NCBI GenBank assembly: GCA_964414555.1
Contig: CAYPWW010000046.1
Span: forward strand, 1-19,745
Reading direction: 5' to 3'
DNA: 19,745 nt
Source of the DNA: Litorimonas sp964414555
GTDB taxonomy: Bacteria; Pseudomonadota; Alphaproteobacteria; Caulobacterales; Maricaulaceae
A program made the position numbers and the translations under genes. How positions within the stretch are numbered: the stretch's first letter is position 1; every line of letters begins with the position of its first letter. A model generated the notes under the pieces. That model had not been told where the DNA came from, ran no database searches, and worked only from the letters and a program-made list of their open reading frames with translations. Below are positions 13,345 through 19,745 of this stretch, piece by piece.

Positions 13345-15648
13345 TTGCGTTATTTTCGAGACATTTCCGCAACGGCTCTCGCCAGCGTTCTGGCTTGTTC
13401 CGCAATCGCCCTCTCAGCCTGTTCTGCGGGTAACGTCTCCGAAGGTGAGACGTCCCAAACGAGTGAAGATTCAGCCTTTCGTGTTGAGACGGCAGAGGCT
13501 CTGGAGGATGCAATTGCGAAGGCACAGCCGGGCGATGTGATTGCATTGGCGGACGGGATCTATCGCGATCTTGAAATTCTCTTTGAGGCCGAGGGCACGG
13601 CCGAGGCTCCGATCACACTACGGGCTGAGAGCCTTGGCGGTGTGGTTTTATCGGGGCAATCAAATTTGCGGCTGTCAGGCGAGTATCTGATCGTCGAAGG
13701 GCTTGTCTTTAAGGATGGCTACACGCCGACCAGTGCCGTGATCGAGTTCCGCAAAGACAGCGATACTTTGGCGAATAATTCCATCGTCCGAAACACAGTT
13801 ATCGACGGTTACTCCAACCCAGAGCGCTACGAGACGGACGCTTGGGTGATGATCTACGGCAAGAACAATCGGTTCGAGCGCAACCATCTTTCTGGCAAGG
13901 GTAATCAGGGTGTGACGCTAGCCGTCCGCATGAACACCGAAGCCAGTCGTGAAAATGATCACGTTATTGCGAATAATTACTTCGGCCCGCGGGCGATCCT
14001 TGGCTCCAATGGCGGAGAGACACTCCGGATTGGTACGAGCCATTACTCCCGCTCGGATTCACGCACGGTCGTCGAAAACAACGTCTTTGATCGCACGAAT
14101 GGCGAGTTAGAGGTTATCTCTGTCAAATCCGGCGCAAATATCCTGAGGGGTAATAGCTTCTTGGGCGCGCGTGGAACTCTGACCATGCGTCACGGCAATA
14201 ATAACATCATCGAAAACAACGTGTTTCTTGGCGGGGCCGGCGACGGCGAGAATGAGCACACTGGCGGCATTCGCGTGATTAATGCGGGGCAGCAGGTTCG
14301 GAATAATTACATGGAGGCGCTGACCGGTACGCGCTTCGGCGGTGCCTTCGTGGTTATGAATGGCGTGCCGAACGGACCGATCAATCGTTATGATCCTGTG
14401 ATCGGTGCGCGGATCGAAAACAACTCCATCATCGGAACCAACCCCATCCAGCTTGGGGCGGGGTCTGACTCAGAACGCAGCGCGGTCCCAGAAGACAGCA
14501 CATTTGCCAATAATTTGGTCTCGCCGAGCGGTGATGAGGCCTTCAAGCTCTATGACGACATGAGTGGTATCGACTTTTCTGACAACATCATGGTCGGTGC
14601 GGCTGTGCCGGAGTTTACAGGCGGATTTGCGCGGCAAGACCTCAGTTTGTCACGCGCGGCGAACGGGCTGCTCTATCCTCCAGCGGGAACGGATGTGGGG
14701 GCGCCGCGTGACTTAAAGGTCACGCAACTCGAAGATGTTGGCGTGTCTTGGTATCCGAAAACACCTGCGCGCGTAGAATTTGGTTCGGGCGAAGTTATTT
14801 CCGTTCCGGCTGAGCCGGGGGCTTTCTTTGCGGCGACGCAAAAAGCGAAACCGGGTGACGTGCTGAATTTGGCGGCGGGAACACATGCTGTGCGCAAGAC
14901 GCTGGCATTGCGTGTTCCTGTCACGGTCCGTGCGGGTGGTGACGCCAATCTTACATTCCAGCGGTCGGCCCTCTTTCAAATCGAAAATGGCGGCGCACTT
15001 CGACTGGAGGGTTTGACGATCAGTGGCAAAGAGGCGCCTGACATGGTTGGCAACGCGCTGATCCGGACGAGTCCTTATGCGATGACCCAGAATTATCGCT
15101 TGGAAATTATCGATACTGTCGTTGAGGATCTGGATATCAATCGCTTCTTTGACGTTGTTCGAGGTTCAAAGGGAACGATGGCGGATCACATCCGCGTCGA
15201 AGGGTCGACCTTCCGAAATATTTCGGGGTCTGTCTTTAAACTGGATGCCGAGCGTGACGATTTTGGTCGTTATAATGCTGAATATGTGACCATCTCTGAC
15301 TCGATGTTCGAGGCTGTGCAGGGGCCTTTGGCCGCGCTGTATCGTGGCGGTCGGGACGAGAGTACATTTGGACCGCATTTCGAGCTGGTTGATTCCAAGC
15401 TGTCCGATGTGGGCAATGGCGGACGCAATGCCTTGGGCGCGTCGCTCTGGCTGCATGGCGTCCAAGACACAGACATCACGAATAATACGTTCGATGGGCT
15501 TCCGGCTTTTAAGATCGATCATACGGTTGGAGAGCCGCAAACAGATATCAATACAAATCGTTTCATGGGCACGCCGGCTCCTAAGGTCATTGAGATCACA
15601 AGCGGCTTGCCGCCCCAAGCCAGGATCGAAAATAATGATGGGCTCTAG
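13345..15648 (+). CDS. PL6-family alginate lyase, two-domain lipoprotein
   Basis: This 767-residue protein has a lipoprotein signal (LSAC, Cys26). Two parallel beta-helix domains follow, about 45-465 and 485-765, the layout of two-domain PL6 enzymes such as AlyGC. PL6 lyases cut alginate by beta-elimination and leave an unsaturated uronate end. The catalytic region has NGGETLRIG (222-230), the Lys in VISVKSGANILRGN (K261, Bronsted base in the family) and the Arg-His in TMRHGNNN (R282, H283). Start choice: a TTG at 13345 with AAGGGG at 13333-13338, six bases away; no ATG lies nearer the signal peptide. It is the first gene of the operon and overlaps the PL17 gene by 14 bases. Chondroitinase B shares the family, but PL17 next door makes alginate the likely substrate. 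Confidence 0.92.
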   Translation: MRYFRDISATALASVLACSAIALSACSAGNVSEGETSQTSEDSAFRVETAEALEDAIAKAQPGDVIALADGIYRDLEILFEAEGTAEAPITLRAESLGGVVLSGQSNLRLSGEYLIVEGLVFKDGYTPTSAVIEFRKDSDTLANNSIVRNTVIDGYSNPERYETDAWVMIYGKNNRFERNHLSGKGNQGVTLAVRMNTEASRENDHVIANNYFGPRAILGSNGGETLRIGTSHYSRSDSRTVVENNVFDRTNGELEVISVKSGANILRGNSFLGARGTLTMRHGNNNIIENNVFLGGAGDGENEHTGGIRVINAGQQVRNNYMEALTGTRFGGAFVVMNGVPNGPINRYDPVIGARIENNSIIGTNPIQLGAGSDSERSAVPEDSTFANNLVSPSGDEAFKLYDDMSGIDFSDNIMVGAAVPEFTGGFARQDLSLSRAANGLLYPPAGTDVGAPRDLKVTQLEDVGVSWYPKTPARVEFGSGEVISVPAEPGAFFAATQKAKPGDVLNLAAGTHAVRKTLALRVPVTVRAGGDANLTFQRSALFQIENGGALRLEGLTISGKEAPDMVGNALIRTSPYAMTQNYRLEIIDTVVEDLDINRFFDVVRGSKGTMADHIRVEGSTFRNISGSVFKLDAERDDFGRYNAEYVTISDSMFEAVQGPLAALYRGGRDESTFGPHFELVDSKLSDVGNGGRNALGASLWLHGVQDTDITNNTFDGLPAFKIDHTVGEPQTDINTNRFMGTPAPKVIEITSGLPPQARIENNDGL

Positions 15649-17803
15649 CGCACGTATATTGATGTTAGGCGCGGCACTTGCGCTGACGGCCTGTAAAGCA
15701 CCGGAGGTTGCAATGCCGGCTGCATCTGATTCTGTCTCGACGCAAAATTTTTATGATGCGGCGATGGCAGAGGCGCGCGCTGGTCTGGATGCGGCTATTG
15801 GCCAATCCATTGATGTTCCGGTCCCGGTGGACGCGGGTGGCGGCTATACGCATGAGCAACATAAACGAAACGCCAAGGCGATCTATTATGCTGGTCTAGC
15901 CTTTGAAGCGACGGGCGAAGAAAAATATCGCGATCACGCGGTGCGCCTGCTGGAAGCTTATGCCGAGCTTTACCCAACTCTCGGCAATCATCCGAAATTC
16001 AAAGAGCAAACGCCCGGACGATTGTTTTGGCAAAGCCTGAATGAGAGCTGGTGGCTCGTTTATGTCATTCAGGGCTATGACGAGATCAAAGGGAGTTTGG
16101 ACGAAGACACGCGGATGCGCATTGAACGGAAAGTCCTTCGCCCCGTCGCAGACTTCCTCTCAGAGGGGCAGCCGCAGACGTTCAATAAAGTCCATAATCA
16201 CGGCACTTGGGCGACCGCGGCCGTTGGCATGACGGGATATGTCTTGGGTGATCAAGATTATGTCGAGAAAGCGCTTCTAGGTTTGGACCGTTCGGGAACG
16301 GGCGGTTTCTTGCGTCAGTTGGACGAATTATTTTCGCCAGATGGGTATTATAACGAAGGCCCTTATTATCAGCGCTATGCGCTGATGCCTTTCGTCTTAT
16401 TCGGTCAGGCGATTGAGAAAAATGAACCAGAACGCGGGATTTTCGAGCGTCGTGACGGCATTTTGAAAAAGGCGATTTTGTCGACGATCCATCAAAATTA
16501 TGCGGGGCTTTTCTTCCCCATCAATGATGCGATCAAAGACAAGGGGATTTCCACGCAAGAGCTGCTCTATGGTGTTGCGATTGCGTATGACCTTACGGGT
16601 GATCCGGCGCTTCTGTCCGTTGCGGCAGAGCAGGGGCGTGTTGTCCCGACGGCTGGCGGACGCAACCTTGCCGCAGATTTGGCGGCTGGCAAAGCTGAGC
16701 CGTTCCCTTATCAATCCATGCGTTTGCGCGATGGAGCACAGGGTGATCAGGGCGCGCTGGATGTGCTGCGCGCATCAGAAGATCCAAATGGGTTTGCCGC
16801 CGTTGTCAAAAATACGAGCCAAGGGCTTGGACATGGTCACTTTGATAAAATGGGCCTGCTGGTCTTTGATCGCGGTGAAGAAATTCTGCGGGATTACGGC
16901 GCAGCGCGTTTCCTGAATATCGAGGCGAAATATGGTGGGCATTACCTGCCGGAAAATAATGCTTACGCAAAGCAAACCATCGCGCACAACGCGCTTGTCG
17001 TGGATCGTCGCTCGCATTTCGATGGCGTGACGGCCGAGGGAAATAAGCACGCGCCAGAACTGGGTGAGTTCATCTCTGGTGAGCGCATCAGCGGCACATC
17101 CGCGTTCATCGACACGGCCTATCCCGGCGTTACGCTAACACGCACAGTCGCGCTCGTCAGTGATCCGGCTTTGGAGGCACCTGTCCTGATCGACCTTGTT
17201 AAAGGTGAGGGTGAGGGCCTGCATGATTTCGATTTGCCATGGCATTACAATGGCCAGTTAGTTGAAACGAATTATACGATTGATGCTGATGCGCTTTCGC
17301 GTTCACCTCTGGGTGAGGCGGCGGGCTATCAATATTTCTGGAAAGTTGGCGAGGCAGAACTGCCGGACGCTCAGGCGCAAACGACGATCCTGCTAAACAA
17401 TCGCTTCTACAGCCTTACAAGCGCTGTGCCGGAGGGTACACATGTCCTGCTGGCGGAGCTGGGTGCAAATGATCCAGATTTTAATCTGCGGCGTGAGCCA
17501 GCAATCATCCTGCGCACGCCCCGTACGCGCGGCGCAACGATCGTAACCGTGATCGAGCCGCATGGCGAATATAACGGAACGGATGAGTACACGCTCGCGT
17601 CGCACAGCCAGATCGCGCGTGTCGAACACGTCGCGGGCGACGCGGCGGATGTCGTTCACCTGCACTTGAAGTCGGGCGAAGTCATTACCGTTGGACTTGC
17701 CGGAAATGCGGGCAAGCAAGACACGCAAACACTGCAGACCGAAAACGGCGCAGTAAATTGGACCGGTCCTTACGGGGTCATCGCGTCAGATAAGGGGAAA
17801 TAA
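15635..17803 (+). CDS. PL17-family oligoalginate lyase (exo-acting), lipoprotein
   Basis: This 722-residue protein has a lipobox LTAC (Cys20), an N-terminal (alpha/alpha)-toroid (about 40-350) and a C-terminal heparinase II/III-type beta-sheet domain. PL17 enzymes release unsaturated monouronate (DEH) from the ends of alginate oligomers. Residues matching Alg17C of Saccharophagus degradans all sit 13 positions earlier: N188/H189, Y245, R247, H400 and Y437 for its N201/H202, Y258, R260, H413 and Y450. Motifs include KVHNHGTWATAAVG, NEGPYYQRYA and GLGHGHFDKMGLLVFDRGEE. The ATG at 15635 was chosen because the signal peptide starts there; the frame runs 97 codons further up inside the PL6 gene without homology. 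It overlaps PL6 by 14 bases, and the MFS gene starts one base after its stop. Confidence 0.94.
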   Translation: MMGSSARILMLGAALALTACKAPEVAMPAASDSVSTQNFYDAAMAEARAGLDAAIGQSIDVPVPVDAGGGYTHEQHKRNAKAIYYAGLAFEATGEEKYRDHAVRLLEAYAELYPTLGNHPKFKEQTPGRLFWQSLNESWWLVYVIQGYDEIKGSLDEDTRMRIERKVLRPVADFLSEGQPQTFNKVHNHGTWATAAVGMTGYVLGDQDYVEKALLGLDRSGTGGFLRQLDELFSPDGYYNEGPYYQRYALMPFVLFGQAIEKNEPERGIFERRDGILKKAILSTIHQNYAGLFFPINDAIKDKGISTQELLYGVAIAYDLTGDPALLSVAAEQGRVVPTAGGRNLAADLAAGKAEPFPYQSMRLRDGAQGDQGALDVLRASEDPNGFAAVVKNTSQGLGHGHFDKMGLLVFDRGEEILRDYGAARFLNIEAKYGGHYLPENNAYAKQTIAHNALVVDRRSHFDGVTAEGNKHAPELGEFISGERISGTSAFIDTAYPGVTLTRTVALVSDPALEAPVLIDLVKGEGEGLHDFDLPWHYNGQLVETNYTIDADALSRSPLGEAAGYQYFWKVGEAELPDAQAQTTILLNNRFYSLTSAVPEGTHVLLAELGANDPDFNLRREPAIILRTPRTRGATIVTVIEPHGEYNGTDEYTLASHSQIARVEHVAGDAADVVHLHLKSGEVITVGLAGNAGKQDTQTLQTENGAVNWTGPYGVIASDKGK

Positions 17804-17804
17804 C

Positions 17805-19154
17805 ATGGCAATTGAAGTAGGTGTACAGCCCGCGCGAAAAGCGACGGGCACGCTGCGTTGGGTCGTCGTTGGCCTCGTCGCTCTCGCGACGGTTATTAAT
17901 TACATTGACCGTCAGACCATTACGGTACTGTGGCCAAATCATATGGCGCCGGACTTGTTCCCGGATATGGACGCTGATGGCCATAAGCAAATCCTAGGCT
18001 ATGTTTCTGCCGCCTTTATCCTCGCCTATGCGGCAGGACAGGCAATCTTTGGAAAAATATTCGATTGGATTGGTACGCGTTTAGGTTTCGTGTTGTCGAT
18101 TGGTGTCTGGTCCATCGCAACAGCGTTGCACGCCTTCGCACAAGGCCTGATGAGCCTGACGTTCTTCCGTGTCATTCTAGGTGTGTCTGAGGCGGGTAAC
18201 TGGCCCGGAGCTGCCAAGGCGAACGCGGAGTGGTTCCCCACGAAAGAGCGTGCGCTGGCGCAGGGGATATTTAACTCTGGCGCAGCCATTGGCGGAATTA
18301 TCTCGATCCCACTTCTTGCGTATCTTGCAATTTATCTTGATTGGAAAATCATCTTTGTCGCCGTCGCGGCATTGGGTGCAATCTGGCTAGTCCCTTGGTT
18401 GGTGATCGTGAAGGCGCCGCCAAAGTATCACTCTTGGATCACGCCGGAAGAGCGCGAGTATATTCTCAGCGGGCAGGTCAATGAAGACTCTGAAGGCGAT
18501 GGTCTTGCTGATGGCGGGTACAACCCGTCAACAGGTGAGCTGTTGTCACGCAAACAAAGCTGGGGCGTGATTATCGCCTCTGCCGTGATCGATCCGATCT
18601 GGTGGCTCTTCATTGTCTGGATTCCAACCTATCTGTTCGAAGTCCACGGCTTCAACATGAAGGAACTCGCCGCGACAGGTTGGTTGCCTTACGTCGGTGC
18701 CATGTTCGGCGCTTGGTTCGGTGGACTGCTCGCACAACATCTGTTGGGTAAAAATTGGACGGTGAACGCGACCCGCAAGCTGACGATTACGCTGGGGTGC
18801 TTGATCATGCTGCCCTGTCTCTTGCTGATGGCCGTCGCCAACACGCCATTCATGGCCATCACTTTGATGTTCCTGATCCTCTTCGGCTTCCAAACGGCCA
18901 TTGGTAATGTCCAGACGTTGCCGTCTGACTTCCTCGGTAAGGGCACAGTGGGCACATTGTCTGGCATCGCCGGTATGGCGGCCAAGTTGACAGGTTTTGT
19001 CCTGACGTTGCTGGTGCCAATCCTGACGGCAGGCGCGAATTACGCCCCAGTGTTTATTCTGGGTTCCATTCTGGCGCTAACCGCGATTGCCGCCATTTGG
19101 TTCCTTTGTGGAACGATTGAGCCGCTGAAGTCTCGCTCTGCCACAAAAGCTTAA
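17805..19154 (+). CDS. MFS transporter, hexuronate (ExuT-like) ACS family, probable DEH importer
   Basis: This 449-residue inner-membrane protein has 12 hydrophobic segments and a central hydrophilic loop (about 205-245). Marks of the anion:cation symporter branch are INYIDRQTITVLWPNHMAPD in segment 1, the motif-A-like GKIFDWIGTRLG in loop 2-3, and GVSEAGNWPGAAKANAEWFP in segment 4. Relatives carry glucuronate, galacturonate and related sugar acids with H+. AAGGGG at 17792-17797 serves the ATG. It begins one base after the PL17 stop, so it is part of the lyase operon. Its position between the enzyme that makes DEH and a probable DEH reductase points to DEH or short unsaturated oligomers as cargo; this is inference. 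Confidence 0.9.
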   Translation: MAIEVGVQPARKATGTLRWVVVGLVALATVINYIDRQTITVLWPNHMAPDLFPDMDADGHKQILGYVSAAFILAYAAGQAIFGKIFDWIGTRLGFVLSIGVWSIATALHAFAQGLMSLTFFRVILGVSEAGNWPGAAKANAEWFPTKERALAQGIFNSGAAIGGIISIPLLAYLAIYLDWKIIFVAVAALGAIWLVPWLVIVKAPPKYHSWITPEEREYILSGQVNEDSEGDGLADGGYNPSTGELLSRKQSWGVIIASAVIDPIWWLFIVWIPTYLFEVHGFNMKELAATGWLPYVGAMFGAWFGGLLAQHLLGKNWTVNATRKLTITLGCLIMLPCLLLMAVANTPFMAITLMFLILFGFQTAIGNVQTLPSDFLGKGTVGTLSGIAGMAAKLTGFVLTLLVPILTAGANYAPVFILGSILALTAIAAIWFLCGTIEPLKSRSATKA

Positions 19155-19164
19155 ATTGAAACGC

Positions 19165-19186
19165 GAGGGGCGATATTTCGCCCTTC
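19165..19186 (+). other. Intercistronic stem-loop between transporter and dehydrogenase genes
   Basis: GAGGGGCGA (19165-19173) pairs with TCGCCCTTC (19178-19186) as a nine-pair stem with one G-U pair and a TATT loop. No T-run follows. It may tune the relative expression of the dehydrogenase or protect the upstream mRNA rather than end transcription. Confidence 0.45.
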
Positions 19187-19222
19187 AACAACAAAACGAA
19201 ACATCACTCTAAGGAATAGAAA

Positions 19223-19745
19223 ATGTCTAAACCCACAATTGGTTTCATCGGCCTCGGTCTTATGGGCGGCAATATGGTTGAAAATCTGCAAAAGCGCGGT
19301 TTCCCCGTTGTCGTCATGGATTTGAACAAAGATGCCGTCAAACGCGTTTTGGATCGCGGAAATGCACGTGAGGCCTCCTCTCCAAAAGAGTTGGCTGAAG
19401 CCAGTGACATCGTTGAGCTTTGCGTCACAACATCCGAAGTTGTCGAGAGCCTGACTTATGGTGAAAATGGCCTGATCGCAGGTATGAAGCCAGGCTCGGT
19501 CCTGATTGATTTTGGTACATCCATTCCGGCATCAACAAAGAAAATCGGTGCGGCGCTGGCAGAAAAAGGCGTGGGCATGCTCGACGCACCACTCGGCCGT
19601 ACGCCTGCACACGCCAAAGATGGCTTGCTGAACATCATGGCGGCGGGTGATCGTGCGACCTTTGATAAGTTCGAGCATATTCTGAAAGAGCAAGGTGAGA
19701 ATGTTTTCTATCTCGGCGATCTGGGCGCAGGTCATACGACCAAGC
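19223..19745 (+). CDS. Beta-hydroxyacid dehydrogenase (3-hydroxyisobutyrate dehydrogenase/GarR family), probable DEH reductase, partial
   Basis: The first 174 residues are visible and the frame runs off the window. The N-terminal Rossmann fold opens with IGFIGLGLMGGNM (the GxGxMG nucleotide motif). It is followed by the substrate motif DAPLGRTPAHAKDGLLNIMA and by GAGHTTK, whose Lys, the last full codon here, matches the family's catalytic lysine. Members reduce tartronate semialdehyde, oxidise 3-hydroxyisobutyrate or, in some alginate degraders, reduce DEH to KDG. AAGGA at 19211-19215 precedes the ATG. It follows the uronate transporter by 68 bases on the same strand with only a T-less hairpin between, so it is probably in the lyase operon. 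DEH reduction is inferred from this context; tartronate semialdehyde reductase is the alternative. Confidence 0.9.
   Translation, partial: MSKPTIGFIGLGLMGGNMVENLQKRGFPVVVMDLNKDAVKRVLDRGNAREASSPKELAEASDIVELCVTTSEVVESLTYGENGLIAGMKPGSVLIDFGTSIPASTKKIGAALAEKGVGMLDAPLGRTPAHAKDGLLNIMAAGDRATFDKFEHILKEQGENVFYLGDLGAGHTTK

Noticed and set aside
15344..15634. PL17 gene starting at 15344 within the PL6 gene
   Set aside because: The 97 added codons are the PL6 coding sequence in another frame; the lipoprotein signal begins at 15635.
17757..17772. TTGGACCGGTCC as another GntR operator at the end of the PL17 gene
   Set aside because: The half-sites are in a different order and spacing from the other sites, it lies in coding sequence (NWTGP), and there is no promoter need between coupled genes.
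1..19745. CRISPR array, tRNA, rRNA or replication origin
   Set aside because: No regularly spaced repeats, cloverleaf sequence, rRNA-like stretch or clustered origin boxes were seen on either strand.

Overview
The window looks like chromosomal DNA of a marine, alga-associated Gram-negative alphaproteobacterium. The signs are a large TonB-dependent receptor of the Caulobacter/Sphingomonas type, lipoprotein signal peptides on the polysaccharide lyases, a ManD-type mannonate dehydratase close to the Caulobacter/Novosphingobium enzymes, moderate G+C, and a carbohydrate-utilisation layout typical of Maricaulales/Hyphomonadaceae or Sphingomonadales. The order is an inference, not a firm call.

Region A (1-1517) is accessory DNA. 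It starts with the 3' end of an IS3-family insertion sequence. Directly after the probable IS end lies the last 27 codons of a barnase-type ribonuclease toxin gene, including the catalytic-His motif. Its stop codon overlaps the start of an intact barstar-type inhibitor gene (656-943). An unrecognised 178-residue protein follows (981-1517). The IS appears to have cut off the toxin and left its antidote.

Region B (1583-9076) is a sugar/sugar-acid module made of two divergent units. On the minus strand, reading 7757 to 1583, is a tightly overlapping operon: a Gfo/Idh/MocA oxidoreductase interrupted by an in-frame TAG, a sodium:solute symporter, an unrecognised lipoprotein, an Nramp-like transporter that has lost the canonical metal-binding motifs, and an AGE-family sugar epimerase/isomerase. 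On the plus strand is a D-mannonate dehydratase (ManD), which makes 2-keto-3-deoxygluconate (KDG).

Region C (9153-19745) is an alginate-utilisation locus: a TonB-dependent receptor, a strong terminator, a FadR-type GntR regulator, then an operon of a PL6 alginate lyase, a PL17 oligoalginate lyase, an MFS uronate transporter and a beta-hydroxyacid dehydrogenase (probably the DEH reductase, cut by the window end). The inferred flow is: the receptor imports alginate oligomers; PL6 and PL17 reduce them to unsaturated monouronate (DEH); the MFS carrier moves DEH into the cytoplasm; and the dehydrogenase reduces it to KDG. ManD in region B also yields KDG, so the two modules meet at one intermediate. 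Half-sites reading GACCAAT/ATTGGTC recur before the receptor, the regulator and the PL6 gene and are the likely operators of the GntR protein.

The points most worth a second look are the decapitated barnase/barstar pair, the motif-less Nramp transporter in a sugar operon, the amber-interrupted oxidoreductase at the head of a translationally coupled operon, the unrecognised lipoprotein and 178-residue protein, and the shared operator architecture.
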